A DNA stretch of 64,000 bases from Streptomyces griseoluteus (GCF_004784465.1 NZ_SRRU01000001.1:62001-126000), one strand, 5' to 3'. Shown: positions 50,116-60,884, counted from the stretch's first letter. Notes: a model not told the origin generated them from the sequence alone. Translations and numbers: made by a program.

Positions 50116-50589
50116 CTACTGAACGCAGAACTCGTTCCCCTCGGGGTCTGCCAGTACGGTCCACACGCCCGCCGGCTCACTCACCTCACGCAGCACGGTG
50201 GCCCCCAGCGCGGTGAGCCGAGCCACCTCCCCGGCCCTCCGCTCCGGCCCGGCGTGCAGATCGAGATGCAGCCGGTTCTTGCCGCTCTTGGCCTCCGGCA
50301 CCCGCTGAAAAAGCACCCGCCGCCCCAGCCCGGTCCCCGTCTCGGGGTCGTACGGGTCATCGGGATGCCGCACAGCCACCAGATCCCGGAACGCGGGCCG
50401 CCCGTGGTACTCCACGGTCGCCTCCCCGGCCAACGCCCCGACCGCCAACAACCGCTCGATCAGCGCACTGTTGTCCTCCGGCTCATAGCGCAACGCGGCC
50501 CCCCAGAAGTCCGCCTGCCCATGCGGATCGACCGCGTCGACCACAACTTTCCAGTGCAGCGGCTCAACCCGCGAAGAAGAAGTCACCAT
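50116..50589 (-). CDS. VOC-superfamily (glyoxalase-like) protein
   Basis: The 157-residue protein has two glyoxalase-type half domains: LHWKVVVDAVDPHGQADFWGAALRY at the N-terminus and NRLHLDLHAG to TVLADPEGNEFCV at the end. The terminal DPEGNEFC block is a mark of the family. The metal ligand set looks incomplete in part, and the protein may bind small molecules rather than act as an enzyme. The ATG at 50589 is used. It is 11 bases from the lipoprotein gene, both on the minus strand, so co-transcription is possible. Confidence 0.83.
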   Translation of the reverse strand: MVTSSSRVEPLHWKVVVDAVDPHGQADFWGAALRYEPEDNSALIERLLAVGALAGEATVEYHGRPAFRDLVAVRHPDDPYDPETGTGLGRRVLFQRVPEAKSGKNRLHLDLHAGPERRAGEVARLTALGATVLREVSEPAGVWTVLADPEGNEFCVQ

Positions 50590-50679
50590 GCAGCCCTTTT
50601 ATAGGGCCGGCACCCACCCCGCATGGCGAGTTACGCCACTTCCGCGTGCCTGGATACGTCGCCCGGCCCCACGTACCCC

Positions 50680-51636
50680 TCAGACATCCACCGCATCCAC
50701 CGCAGCCGCAGCCGGGTCCGTCCGGCGGGACATCGCCACCACCCGGGCGCGTCGCGCGGAGCGCATCGCGTCCCAGGTCAGGAGGATCAGGGCCAGCCAG
50801 ACCAGGGCGAAGCCGGCCCAGCGCTCGGGGGGCATGGCCTCGTGGAAGTAGAGGATGCCGAGGAGGAACTGGAAGACCGGGGCCAGGTACTGGAGGAGGC
50901 CGAGGGTGGAGAGGGGGACTCGGATCGCGGCGGCGCCGAAGCAGACCAGGGGGAGGGCCGTGACGATGCCGGTGGAGGCCAGGAGGGTGGCGTGGGCGGC
51001 GCCCTCCGTGGCGAAGGTGAGGTCGCCCCGGGTGCTGAGCCAGATCAGGTAGGCGAGGGCGGGGAGGAACTGGATGGCCGTTTCGGCGGCCAGGGATTCC
51101 ACGCCCCCCAGACCGACCTTCTTCTTCACCAGGCCGTACGTCGCGAAGCTCACCGCGAGGCAGAGGGAGATCCACGGGGGCCGGCCGTAGCCCACCGTCA
51201 GGACGACGACCGCCGCGAAGCCGACGCCCACCGCCGCCCACTGCGCCGGCCGCAGCCGCTCCTTCAGCAGCAGCACGCCCAGCCCGATCGTCATCAGCGG
51301 ATTGATGAAGTACCCGAGCGACGCCTCCACCACGTGACCCGAGTTCACCGCCCAGATGTAGACGCCCCAGTTCACCGTGATGACAGCGGCGGCCACCGCG
51401 ATCAGCGCGAGCCGCCGCGGCTGGCGCAACAGCTCGCCGGCCCATGCCCACCGCCGCACGAACACCAGTGCCACGGCGACGAAGACCAGGGACCACACCA
51501 TCCGGTGGGCCAGGATCTCCATGGCCCCGGCCGGCTTCAGCAGCGGCCAGAAGAGGGGAACCAGCCCCCACATCCCGTACGCCGCGATGCCGTTCAGCAG
51601 CCCTATTCGGTGTTCACCCTTGGACGTCCCGGCCAC
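50680..51636 (-). CDS. rarD: RarD-type EamA-family membrane transporter
   Basis: A 318-residue protein of ten helices made of two EamA halves. Diagnostic segments are the RarD N-terminus GLLNGIAAYGMWGLVPLFWP, NWGVYIWAVNSGHVVEASLGYFINPL (about 82-107, in shorter pieces) and the later LGLLQYLAPVFQFLLG. RarD proteins are named for chloramphenicol sensitivity in E. coli; substrates are not settled. The GTG at 51636 follows AGGAG by 7 bases. The frame upstream to 51702 is open but lacks a site. Confidence 0.9.
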   Translation of the reverse strand: MAGTSKGEHRIGLLNGIAAYGMWGLVPLFWPLLKPAGAMEILAHRMVWSLVFVAVALVFVRRWAWAGELLRQPRRLALIAVAAAVITVNWGVYIWAVNSGHVVEASLGYFINPLMTIGLGVLLLKERLRPAQWAAVGVGFAAVVVLTVGYGRPPWISLCLAVSFATYGLVKKKVGLGGVESLAAETAIQFLPALAYLIWLSTRGDLTFATEGAAHATLLASTGIVTALPLVCFGAAAIRVPLSTLGLLQYLAPVFQFLLGILYFHEAMPPERWAGFALVWLALILLTWDAMRSARRARVVAMSRRTDPAAAAVDAVDV

Positions 51637-51777
51637 GGGCTCCTCCTTCTCGCAATCCGCCACGCGGGAACGAAGGTAACGCCGCCCCACCCCGCCTGTC
51701 ATGCCCGTATCGCCATACGGTCATGACGGGGAAGGAGGGGTGGCGCACCCGGCCCCGACCCCGCCCGGCGGAACCCC

Positions 51778-52641
51778 TCAGCCGGCCGTCGCCTTCAGGC
51801 CCTCCTCCACCGCCACCGACAGCGGCGTCGTCGGCCGCCCGATCAGCCGCGACAACTCCCCGCCCGGCACCACCAGCTCGTCCCGCGCGATCGACTCGTC
51901 CACCCCGGCCAGCATCTCCGCGAGCGCGTCCGGCAGCCCCGCGCCGGCCAGGATGCCCTTGAGGGTCTCCCCGGACACGGACTGGTAGCTGATCGTCCGC
52001 CCCGTCCGCGCGCTCAGCTCGGCCGCGTACTCCGCGAAGCCCCACGCCACGTCGCCGCCCAGCTCGTAGGTGGTGTTCTCGTGGCCCTCACCGGTCAGCA
52101 CGGCGACCGCCGCGGCGGCATAGTCGGCACGGGCGGCGGAGGAGACGCGGCCCTCGCCCGCGGCCGTGACCACCGCGTCGTGGGCCAGCACGGGGGCCAG
52201 GTTCTCGGTGTAGTTCTCGTGGTACCAGCCGTTGCGCAGCAGCGAGTACGGCAGCCCGGAGGCGAGCACCGCCTCCTCGGTCGCCCGGTGGTCGTCGGCC
52301 AGCGTCGCGGTCAGGGTGCCCGGCGCGCTGGTGTACGCGAGCAGTGCCACCCCCGCCGCCTTCGCCGCGTCGATGACCACCTGGTGCTGGGCCACCCGGC
52401 CCTTGTCGAACTCGTTGCCCGAGATCAGCAGCACCTTGTCGCCGGCCGAGAAGAGGCCGTCGAAGGTCTCGGGGGCGTTGTAGTCGGCGACGGCCAGCCG
52501 CACACCGCGCTCGGCGAACCCGGCGCCCTTGGCCTTGTCCCGCACGACCGCGGTGATCTCCTCGGCCGGGACCCGCTCCAGCAACTGGGCGATCACGTGG
52601 CGGCCGAGGTGTCCGGTGGCTCCGGTGACGACGATGCTCAT
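51778..52641 (-). CDS. NmrA/QOR2-type NAD(P)-binding oxidoreductase
   Basis: The 287-residue protein is of the atypical SDR group that includes E. coli QorB, which reduces quinones with NADPH. The N-terminal Rossmann motif TGATGHLGRHVIAQLL (about 6-21) is intact; the family ILRNGWYHENY-like segment is seen as LLRNGWYHENYTEN (about 134-147). It is divergent from an HxlR regulator across 94 bases, the usual arrangement for a redox- or electrophile-controlled pair. ATG start with GGAGTAACGCC upstream. Confidence 0.9.
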   Translation of the reverse strand: MSIVVTGATGHLGRHVIAQLLERVPAEEITAVVRDKAKGAGFAERGVRLAVADYNAPETFDGLFSAGDKVLLISGNEFDKGRVAQHQVVIDAAKAAGVALLAYTSAPGTLTATLADDHRATEEAVLASGLPYSLLRNGWYHENYTENLAPVLAHDAVVTAAGEGRVSSAARADYAAAAVAVLTGEGHENTTYELGGDVAWGFAEYAAELSARTGRTISYQSVSGETLKGILAGAGLPDALAEMLAGVDESIARDELVVPGGELSRLIGRPTTPLSVAVEEGLKATAG

Positions 52642-52674
52642 GGCGTTACTCCTAGGGGAACGTCGGGGTTATGT

Positions 52675-52732
52675 CGCTAACCCTAGGAACGGCGCTAACC
52701 AAAAGACAGTACCCACTTACAAGTAAGGTACT
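52675..52732. promoter_or_regulatory. Probable operator between NmrA-type gene and hxlR
   Basis: AGTACC (52708-52713) and GGTACT (52727-52732) form an inverted repeat around ACTTACAAGT, itself partly symmetric (52715-52724). CGCTAACC occurs twice, at 52675-52682 and 52693-52700, 18 bases apart. HxlR proteins bind such palindromes in their own divergent promoter. The exact site is inferred. Confidence 0.55.
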
Positions 52733-52735
52733 GCT

Positions 52736-53134
52736 ATGAAGGTAAGCAACAAGGTCGGCGAAGCCCTGTGCCCGCAGCGCCTGGTGCTGGAGCATGTGAC
52801 GAGCCGCTGGGGCACGCTCGTCCTCATCGAGCTGCTGGACCGCTCCTACCGGTTCGGGGAGCTGCGGCGGGCGGTCGGCCGCTGGGGCGGCCGCGAGGTC
52901 AGCGAGAAGATGCTCACCCAGACCCTCCAGACCCTGGAGCGGGACGGCCTGGTCCACCGGGACGCCAAGCCGGTCATCCCGCCCCGCGTCGACTACTCCC
53001 TCACCGGCCTGGGCCGCGAGGCCGCCGAGCAGGTCAGGGCGCTGGCGGTGTGGACCGAGGACCGCCTGGAGCAGGTGGAGAAGGCCCGCCGCGCATACGA
53101 CGAGGTCCGGGAGACACGCTCCCGGACCTCGTAG
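52736..53134 (+). CDS. HxlR-family transcriptional regulator
   Basis: A 132-residue winged-helix protein with the HxlR signature: RWGTLVLIELLDRSYRFGELRRAVG (about 22-46) followed by SEKMLTQTLQTLERDGLV and YSLTGLGREAAEQ. HxlR members often sense electrophiles or quinones through a cysteine; this one has C12 in GEALCPQRLV near the N-terminus, in the usual position. It is divergent from a quinone-reductase-like gene. The ATG at 52736 is preceded by TAAGG. Confidence 0.92.
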   Translation: MKVSNKVGEALCPQRLVLEHVTSRWGTLVLIELLDRSYRFGELRRAVGRWGGREVSEKMLTQTLQTLERDGLVHRDAKPVIPPRVDYSLTGLGREAAEQVRALAVWTEDRLEQVEKARRAYDEVRETRSRTS

Positions 53135-53154
53135 AACAACGCCGTACGGAGACC

Positions 53155-54205
<1,051 letters not shown>

Positions 54206-54213
<8 letters not shown>

Positions 54214-56134
54214 CGATGGCCTCCTTGAGCGCGGTGGCGAGCTGTTCCGCCTTGAACGGCATGCCGTTGACCTGGTTGAACGAGCGGGCGTCGACCAGGT
54301 ACTTCGCCCGGATCAGGGTGGCGAGCTGCCCCAGGTTCATCTCCGGGACCACCACCTTGTCGTAGCCCTTCAGCACCTCGCCGAGGTTCGCCGGGAAGGG
54401 GTTGAGATGGCGAAGGTGCGCCTGCGCGATGGACTCGCCGGCCGCGCGCAGCCGCCGTACCGCCGCCGTGATCGGGCCGTACGTCGAGCCCCAGCCGAGC
54501 ACCAGCGTCGGGGCGCCGTCCGGGTCGTCGACCTCGATGTCCGGGACGTCGATGCCGTCGATCTTGGCCTGGCGGGTGCGGACCATCAGGTCGTGGTTGG
54601 CCGGATCGTAGGAGATGTTGCCCGTACCGTCCTGCTTCTCGATACCGCCGATGCGGTGCTCCAGCCCCGGCGTGCCCGGCACCGCCCAGGGGCGGGCCAG
54701 CGTGCGCGGGTCCCGCTTGTACGGCCAGAAGACCTCGGTGCCGTCCTCCAGCGTGTGGTTCGGGCCCTGCGCGAACTGCACCTGGAGGTCCGGGAGTTCG
54801 TCGAGGTCCGGGATGCGCCACGGCTCGGAGCCGTTGGCCAGGTAGCCGTCGGAGAGCAGGAACACCGGGGTCCGGTAGGTCACCGCGATCCGGGCCGCCT
54901 CCAGCGCCGCGTCGAAGCAGTCGGCCGGAGTACGCGGGGCCACCACCGCGACCGGCGCCTCACCGTTGCGCCCGTACATCGCCTGGAGCAGGTCGGCCTG
55001 CTCGGTCTTGGTCGGCAGACCCGTCGACGGGCCGCCGCGCTGGATGTCGATCACCAGCAGCGGCAGCTCCAGCGAGACCGCGAGCCCGATCGTCTCGCTC
55101 TTGAGCGCCACCCCCGGCCCCGACGTGGTCGTCACCGCGAGCGAACCCCCGAACGCCGCGCCCAGCGCCGCGCCGATGCCCGCGATCTCGTCCTCGGCCT
55201 GGAAGGTCCGCACACCGAAGTTCTTGTGCTTCGACAGCTCGTGCAGGATGTCGGAGGCCGGGGTGATCGGGTACGAGCCCAGGAACAGCGGGAGATCGGC
55301 CTGCCGGGAGGCGGCGATCAGTCCGTACGCCAGGGCCAGGTTGCCGGAGATGTTGCGGTAGTCACCGGGCGGGAAGGCCCGCGCGGCCGGCGCCACCTCG
55401 TAGGAGACGGCGAAGTCCTCGGTCGTCTCGCCGAAGTTCCAGCCCGCCCGGAACGCGGCCACGTTGGCCGCCGCGATGTCCGGCTTCTTGGCGAACTTGC
55501 TGGTCAGGAACTTCTCGGTGGCCTCGGTGGGCCGGTGGTACATCCAGCTCAGCAGCCCCAGCGCGAACATGTTCTTGCTGCGCTCGGCCTCCTTGCGGGA
55601 GAGGTCGAACTCCTTCAGCGCCTCCACCGTCAGCGTGGTCAGCGGTACCGGATGCAGCTGATAACCATCGAGCGAGCCGTCGTCCAGCGGGGAATCGGCG
55701 TACCCCACCTTCGCCAGCGCCCGCTTGGTGAACTCGTCCGTGTTGACGATGATCTCCGCGCCCCGCGGCAGGTCGCCGACGTTGGCCTTCAGGGCGGCGG
55801 GGTTCATGGCGACCAGCACGTTCGGCGCGTCGCCCGGGGTGAGGATGTCGTGGTCGGCGAAGTGGAGCTGGAACGAGGAGACGCCGGGCAGGGTGCCGGC
55901 GGGCGCGCGGATCTCGGCGGGGAAGTTGGGAAGGGTGGAGAGGTCGTTGCCGAAGGACGCGGTTTCCGAGGTGAACCGGTCCCCGGTGAGCTGCATACCG
56001 TCACCGGAGTCCCCCGCGAACCGGATGATCACCCGGTTCAGGCGCCGTACGTCCTTCGCTCCGCCCGGTCTGCGCTGCCTGCCGGCGGCGTTCTCGTCGG
56101 CCTGCTCCGCCGGGCTGCTGACCTGACTGGTCAC
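54206..56134 (-). CDS. korA: 2-oxoacid:ferredoxin oxidoreductase subunit alpha (gamma-alpha fusion)
   Basis: The 642-residue protein fuses the gamma domain (about 40-215, starting NRVIIRFAGDSGDGMQLTGDRF) to the alpha, pyrimidine-binding domain (about 235-600). AGSYPITPASDILHEL-like (LGSYPITPASDILHEL here), AEDEIAGIGAALGAAFGG and TTTSGPGVALKSETIG are family marks. AAGGAGG lies 9 bases before the GTG at 56134. The reaction yields reduced ferredoxin, a possible electron donor for the second nuo cluster 3.7 kb away. The specific oxoacid is not shown by the sequence. Confidence 0.93.
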
Positions 56135-56286
56135 TGAACTGGACCTCCTTCGAGGCGGCCGTCCGGGGGCGGTCTTCCCCCGGACCAATCCCAGGGTCAA
56201 CCCTACGTCGCTCAGGGTCGGCTTCCGAGGATCGCTTGGGTATCTCCCGTTATGTGGACTCGCCGCGCCGTCCAGTCTGGGTGCCG

Positions 56287-56958
56287 TCAGGAGTTCAGAT
56301 AGGTCAGCACTGCCAGAACACGCCGGTGGTCTCCGTCGCTCGGGGTGAGGCCCAGCTTCATGAAGATGTTGCTGACGTGCTTCTCCACCGCGCCGTCGCT
56401 CACCACGAGCTGCCGGGCCACGGCCGAGTTGGTCCGCCCCTCCGCCATCAGCCCCAGCACCTCCCGTTCGCGCGGGGTCAGCGCGGCCAGCACGTCCTGC
56501 TTGCGGCTGCGGCCCAGCAACTGCGCCACCACCTCCGGGTCCAGCGCCGTACCGCCCCGGGCGACCCGCTCCACCGCGGCGACGAACTCGCGCACGTCCG
56601 CGACCCGGTCCTTGAGCAGATAGCCGACGCCCCGGCTGGAACCGGCCAGCAGTTCGGTGGCGTAGCGCTCCTCCACGTACTGCGACAGCACCAGCACCCC
56701 GAGGTCCGGGTGGCGGCCGCGCAGCTCCACGGCGGCCCGCACCCCCTCGTCGGTGTGCGTCGGCGGCATCCGTACGTCCGCCACCACCACGTCCGGCAGC
56801 TCGTCCCGGCCGGCCAGCTCCGCGATGGTGGCGAGCAGCGCCTCCGCGTCCGCGACCCCGGCCACCACCTCGTGGCCGAGGTCGGTCAGCAGCCGGGTCA
56901 GCCCCTCCCTGAGCAGTACCGAGTCCTCGGCGATGACCACACGCACCTTGTTCTCCAC
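56287..56958 (-). CDS. Two-component response regulator, NarL/LuxR type
   Basis: The 223-residue protein has a receiver domain (phospho-acceptor D61 in VVVADVRMPP, acidic pair E11-D12, and the conserved lysine in GYLLKDRV) and a C-terminal LuxR helix-turn-helix (LTPREREVLGLMAEGRTNSAVA, about 150-171, then VEKHVSNIFMKLGL). It probably partners one or both histidine kinases just upstream. The GTG at 56958 is preceded by GGGGA at the right distance; an internal GTG at 56946 is the alternative. Confidence 0.92.
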   Translation of the reverse strand: MENKVRVVIAEDSVLLREGLTRLLTDLGHEVVAGVADAEALLATIAELAGRDELPDVVVADVRMPPTHTDEGVRAAVELRGRHPDLGVLVLSQYVEERYATELLAGSSRGVGYLLKDRVADVREFVAAVERVARGGTALDPEVVAQLLGRSRKQDVLAALTPREREVLGLMAEGRTNSAVARQLVVSDGAVEKHVSNIFMKLGLTPSDGDHRRVLAVLTYLNS

Positions 56959-57013
56959 GATTCCCCGAGCCCCCACACGCCTGTCGACAAGGAGGCCCAG
57001 CATTCCAGCTTCG

Positions 57014-58333
57014 TCAGGCGCGCCAGGGCAGTTCCGCGGTGATGACGGTGGGCCCGCCGGGCGGGGAGTCCACGACGAACACCCCGTCGACCGCGCCGAG
57101 GCGTTCGGCGAGTCCCGCGAGTCCTGATCCGTGGGCGGGGTCGGCTCCGCCGATTCCGTCGTCGCGGATTTGGAGCATGAGGTGGTGGGGGGTGTGCCAG
57201 AGGTCGAGGGTGGCGTGGTGGGCGTGGCTGTGTTTGCTGATGTTCTGGAGGAGTTCGCTGGCGGTGTAGTAGGTGATGCCTTCGATGGCGGGTGCGGGTC
57301 GGGTGGGGAGGTCGACGGTGAGGGTGACGGGGACGGTGCAGCGGGTGGCGATGGCGGAGAGGGCTGCGTCGAGTCCTCGGTCGGTGAGGACGGCGGGGTG
57401 GATGCCCCGGGCGAGGTCGCGGAGTTCTTTGAGGGCGGTTTTGACTTCGCCGTGGGCTTCTTCGACCATGCGGGCGGCTGTTTCGGGGTCGTGGTGGAGT
57501 TTTTCCTTGGCGAGTCCGAGTCCCATGGCGAGGTTGACCAGGCGTGCCTGTGCTCCGTCGTGCAGGTCGCGTTCGATACGGCGCAGATCGGCGGCGGCGG
57601 TGTCGACGACCACACCCCGGTCCGACTCCAGCTCCTCCACGCGGGCCGTCAGCCGGGAGGGGCCGAGCAGGCCGCGCACCAGCAGCCCGTCCACCGTGGT
57701 CAGGCCCCGCAGCAGCCACGGCGTGAGCAGCGTGAACACCAGCCCGACCAGCGCGGTCGCGGTGATCTCGAAGGGGTTGTCCAGGTAGACGCTGTGGTGG
57801 TCGTCCCCGTAGAGCTGGATGCCGCCCTGCCCGGCCCACATCGGGAACACCCAGAACCACAGCGGGTACGTCAGCAGCGCCCAGCCGTACGTCCAGAAGC
57901 TGAGGGCCACCGAGAAGGAGAACACCGCCCACGGGAAGTGGACCAGCGCGTACACCAGGTGCCGCCAGGACGAGCCGCTCTTGAGCACCGCGCCGAGCCA
58001 GGGCAGCAGCCCCGGTCCGCTGGGGTTCAGCGGCTCCGGCGCGGCCACCCGCACCTTCAGCAGCGCCCCGGCCCGCGCCCGCTCCAGCGCCCCGAAGCCC
58101 CGGCAGCCGACCAGGGCCAGCGCGAGGACGGGCACCCCGACGAAGGTCACCAGCAGGCCGGCGCCGAGCGAGATCATCGTGACCGTCCAGACGAACAGGG
58201 CGACGGCCACCGGCAGCCCGGTCAGCGCGTAGCCCAGCTCCCGCCAGGTCCGCGCCTCCAGCGGCGCCCGCAGCGCGGCGGGGAGGCGGTGGCGGGCCGG
58301 CTCTTCCCGGTAGGGCGTGTAGTGCGTGGCCAT
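57014..58333 (-). CDS. Sensor histidine kinase 1 (HisKA_3 type)
   Basis: The 439-residue protein has a membrane part of about six helices (residues 30-215, DUF-type sensor with no clear outside domain), then the dimerisation helix with the phospho-histidine in [16 protein letters not shown] (about 275-290) and an HATPase-like C-terminus ([33 protein letters not shown]). The last 200 residues are almost identical in DNA to kinase 2 downstream on the map. It lies next to the response regulator. Codons in the shared part favour GAA and AAA, unlike the rest of the gene. Confidence 0.9.
   Translation of the reverse strand: MATHYTPYREEPARHRLPAALRAPLEARTWRELGYALTGLPVAVALFVWTVTMISLGAGLLVTFVGVPVLALALVGCRGFGALERARAGALLKVRVAAPEPLNPSGPGLLPWLGAVLKSGSSWRHLVYALVHFPWAVFSFSVALSFWTYGWALLTYPLWFWVFPMWAGQGGIQLYGDDHHSVYLDNPFEITATALVGLVFTLLTPWLLRGLTTVDGLLVRGLLGPSRLTARVEELESDRGVVVDTAAADLRRIERDLHDGAQARLVNLAMGLGLAKEKLHHDPETAARMVEEAHGEVKTALKELRDLARGIHPAVLTDRGLDAALSAIATRCTVPVTLTVDLPTRPAPAIEGITYYTASELLQNISKHSHAHHATLDLWHTPHHLMLQIRDDGIGGADPAHGSGLAGLAERLGAVDGVFVVDSPPGGPTVITAELPWRA
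57021..57635. repeat. Near-identical kinase segment, copy 1
   Basis: This 615-base tract matches 58473-59087 (offset 1452). I count three mismatches: two near 57032-57035 and one C/T in the next 50 bases; the rest, including silent positions, is identical. It covers the kinase core from the histidine region to near the C-terminus. Confidence 0.9.
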
Positions 58334-58438
58334 CGGTGTGGTCCCCGTTCTCCTCGTGTGGGCCTGCCTGCTCAGACTGCTCGTCCGCACCGGGTGCGGG
58401 CCATGGCGTGCGTCCCCGTCTTGAACAGGGGGTTTTCC

Positions 58439-59638
58439 CTACCGTCCGGCGCGGCGCTCGTCCTCGCGGTCCCGCCAGGGCAGCTCGGCGGTGATGACGG
58501 TGGGCCCGCCGGGCGGGGAGTCCACGATGAACACCCCGTCGACCGCGCCGAGGCGTTCGGCGAGTCCCGCGAGTCCTGATCCGTGGGCGGGGTCGGCTCC
58601 GCCGATTCCGTCGTCGCGGATTTGGAGCATGAGGTGGTGGGGGGTGTGCCAGAGGTCGAGGGTGGCGTGGTGGGCGTGGCTGTGTTTGCTGATGTTCTGG
58701 AGGAGTTCGCTGGCGGTGTAGTAGGTGATGCCTTCGATGGCGGGTGCGGGTCGGGTGGGGAGGTCGACGGTGAGGGTGACGGGGACGGTGCAGCGGGTGG
58801 CGATGGCGGAGAGGGCTGCGTCGAGTCCTCGGTCGGTGAGGACGGCGGGGTGGATGCCCCGGGCGAGGTCGCGGAGTTCTTTGAGGGCGGTTTTGACTTC
58901 GCCGTGGGCTTCTTCGACCATGCGGGCGGCTGTTTCGGGGTCGTGGTGGAGTTTTTCCTTGGCGAGTCCGAGTCCCATGGCGAGGTTGACCAGGCGTGCC
59001 TGTGCTCCGTCGTGCAGGTCGCGTTCGATACGGCGCAGATCGGCGGCGGCGGTGTCGACGACCACACCCCGGTCCGACTCCAGCTCCGCTATCCGGCGCT
59101 CCAGCTCGTCCGACGGCGCCAGCAGGGCGCGGGCCAGCGCCCGGTCCACGTTCGCCAGACCCCGCGCCAGATAACCCAGCACCGGCCACAGCACGAAGAA
59201 CGAGACCAGCACGGTGGTGAAGGTCAGCACCCCCCAGGGCAGCCGGATCAGGCAGTAGAGCAGCGACCGCCAGCCCACCGGGTCCCGCAGCGCCTGCCAC
59301 AGCCGCCGCACCACACCGCCGCCCCGCGCGAGTGGCAGCGGCGACGGCTCCGGCACCCGCACCCCGAGCAGCACGCGCACCCGCGCCCGCTCCAGCCTGC
59401 CCAGCAGCCGGGCGCCCAGCAGGGAGCCCGCCAGCAGCGGCAGCCCGAGTACCGTGACGGTGAGACCCCCGCTCACGGACAGCACGGTGACCGCGTACAC
59501 GAAGCCCACCACCGCCAGCGGCAGGTTCAGCAGGAGATGCGCGATCTCCTTCCAGGTGTGCGCGTCGAAGGCGAGCCGGGCGGACGGCGGACGGCCGGAG
59601 TCGCCGGCCGGTCCGGCGGCGGGAGCGGGAGCGGTCAT
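58439..59638 (-). CDS. Sensor histidine kinase 2 (HisKA_3 type)
   Basis: The 399-residue protein has four to six membrane helices in residues 30-170, then the same dimerisation helix and ATPase region as kinase 1 ([31 protein letters not shown]). The membrane parts of the two kinases are quite different in sequence and helix count, whereas residues after about 185 are nearly identical. It may feed the same response regulator as kinase 1. ATG start at 59638; the C-terminus has an extra [10 protein letters not shown] tail. Confidence 0.9.
   Translation of the reverse strand: MTAPAPAAGPAGDSGRPPSARLAFDAHTWKEIAHLLLNLPLAVVGFVYAVTVLSVSGGLTVTVLGLPLLAGSLLGARLLGRLERARVRVLLGVRVPEPSPLPLARGGGVVRRLWQALRDPVGWRSLLYCLIRLPWGVLTFTTVLVSFFVLWPVLGYLARGLANVDRALARALLAPSDELERRIAELESDRGVVVDTAAADLRRIERDLHDGAQARLVNLAMGLGLAKEKLHHDPETAARMVEEAHGEVKTALKELRDLARGIHPAVLTDRGLDAALSAIATRCTVPVTLTVDLPTRPAPAIEGITYYTASELLQNISKHSHAHHATLDLWHTPHHLMLQIRDDGIGGADPAHGSGLAGLAERLGAVDGVFIVDSPPGGPTVITAELPWRDREDERRAGR
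58473..59087. repeat. Near-identical kinase segment, copy 2
   Basis: The partner of the tract at 57021-57635, in the same orientation. Flanks diverge sharply on both sides: at 59088 the sequences separate within the coiled-coil linker, and at 58473 near the end of the gene. Confidence 0.9.
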
Positions 59639-59744
59639 GGCGGCCAGCCTGCCGTGCCCGAAGGCCCGTACGCCATGCGGTGGACCGCCTTCCGGGCCCT
59701 GGGGAAAACCCCACCCCCCGGCCTCGCGGCCCGTCACGGGCTGC

Positions 59745-59772
59745 TTACCGGCGCTTTATCAGGGCCTAGACT
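59745..59772 (+). promoter_or_regulatory. Predicted promoter of the second nuo cluster
   Basis: TTACCG (59745-59750) and TAGACT (59767-59772) are separated by 16 bases. The start would be near 59779, about 80 bases before the nuoA2 GTG. A GGGGAAAACCCC palindrome lies just upstream (59701-59712). No Rex-type repeat was seen, unlike the first nuo operon. Confidence 0.45.
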
Positions 59773-59859
59773 CCCGTGCGTACGCAAACCTCTGCCGCGT
59801 CCGTCACAGGGCGCGCGGAGGTCACGGAGGACACCCGGTCAGGGAGCGAGGGACGGACG

Positions 59860-60276
59860 GTGCGCGAGACGTTGGGGGTGACGACGGTCGCCGCGGGCGG
59901 CACCACGTCGGACTACTTCGGGTCCTACTCGGTCGTGGGCCTGCTCGCCGTCGTCGGCATGCTCTTCGTGGCGGCCGCCTTCGGCGCCGGCCGCCTGCTG
60001 CGGCCCGTGGTGCCCACCCCCGAGAAGCTCATGACCTACGAGTGCGGTGTCGACCCCGTCGGGGAGGGCTGGGCCCACACCCAGGTCCGGTACTACGTCT
60101 ACGCCTTCCTGTACGTCATCTTCGCCGTCGACTCGATCTTCCTGTTCCCCTGGGCGACGGTCTTCGCCGCCCCCGGCTACGGCGCGGCCACCCTGGTGGA
60201 GATGTTCATCTTCCTGGGCTTCCTCGCCGTCGGCCTGCTGTACGCCTACAAGAAGGGCGTCCTGACATGGACGTGA
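59860..60276 (+). CDS. nuoA: NADH-quinone oxidoreductase subunit A, second copy
   Basis: The 138-residue membrane protein has three helices and the family motif YECGVDP, followed by [23 protein letters not shown]. It has an N-terminal addition of about 15 residues compared with the first NuoA (119 residues). GAGGGAC lies near the GTG at 59860; the frame runs back to 59776 without a better start. It overlaps nuoB2 by 10 bases. This opens a second, incomplete complex I operon. Confidence 0.93.
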   Translation: MRETLGVTTVAAGGTTSDYFGSYSVVGLLAVVGMLFVAAAFGAGRLLRPVVPTPEKLMTYECGVDPVGEGWAHTQVRYYVYAFLYVIFAVDSIFLFPWATVFAAPGYGAATLVEMFIFLGFLAVGLLYAYKKGVLTWT

Positions 60277-60884
60277 ACCCGGCCGCCCCCGAGCCGGTAC
60301 TGCTGCCCGAGCCCAAGCGGCTGGGCGCGCTGGCCCGGCTGGCACCCGAGCCGATGAAGGTCGTCCTCAACTGGGGCCGCCGCTACTCGCTCTGGGTCTT
60401 CAACTTCGGCCTCGCCTGCTGCGCGATCGAGTTCATCGCCGCGTCGATGGCCCGCCACGACTTCATCCGGCTCGGCGTCATCCCCTTCGCGCCGGGCCCC
60501 CGCCAGGCCGACCTGATGGTCGTCTCCGGCACGGTCACCGACAAGATGGCGCCCGCCGTGAAGCGGCTGTACGAGCAGATGCCCGAGCCGAAGTACGTCA
60601 TCTCCTTCGGCGCCTGCTCCAACTGCGGCGGGCCGTACTGGGACTCCTACTCCGTCACCAAGGGCGTCGACCAGATCATCCCGGTCGACGTGTACGTGCC
60701 GGGCTGCCCGCCGCGTCCCGAGGCGCTGCTCCAGGGCATCCTCAAGCTCCAGGAGAAGATCGCCCGCGAGTCGCTTGCGGAGCGGTACGGCAAGGGGGGC
60801 GCGGCCCGGCCGTCCGTGGCCGCACTCCAGAGCGACCTGGTGCGTCCGCCGGCGGCTCCTTCCGCGGAGGGGACCGAGCGATGA
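60267..60884 (+). CDS. nuoB: NADH-quinone oxidoreductase subunit B, second copy
   Basis: The 205-residue protein has all NuoB cluster ligands: [24 protein letters not shown] and GCPPRPE. It differs from the first copy by CSNCG in place of CASSG, giving an extra cysteine near the N2 site. The C-terminal tail ([17 protein letters not shown]) is unrelated to that of copy 1. The ATG lies inside nuoA2, and the stop overlaps nuoC2 by 4 bases. Confidence 0.94.
   Translation: MDVNPAAPEPVLLPEPKRLGALARLAPEPMKVVLNWGRRYSLWVFNFGLACCAIEFIAASMARHDFIRLGVIPFAPGPRQADLMVVSGTVTDKMAPAVKRLYEQMPEPKYVISFGACSNCGGPYWDSYSVTKGVDQIIPVDVYVPGCPPRPEALLQGILKLQEKIARESLAERYGKGGAARPSVAALQSDLVRPPAAPSAEGTER

Noticed and set aside
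56898..59714. 938-codon minus-strand frame across both histidine kinases
   Set aside because: It is an alternative frame of the kinase genes; its internal repeats simply mirror the duplicated DNA.
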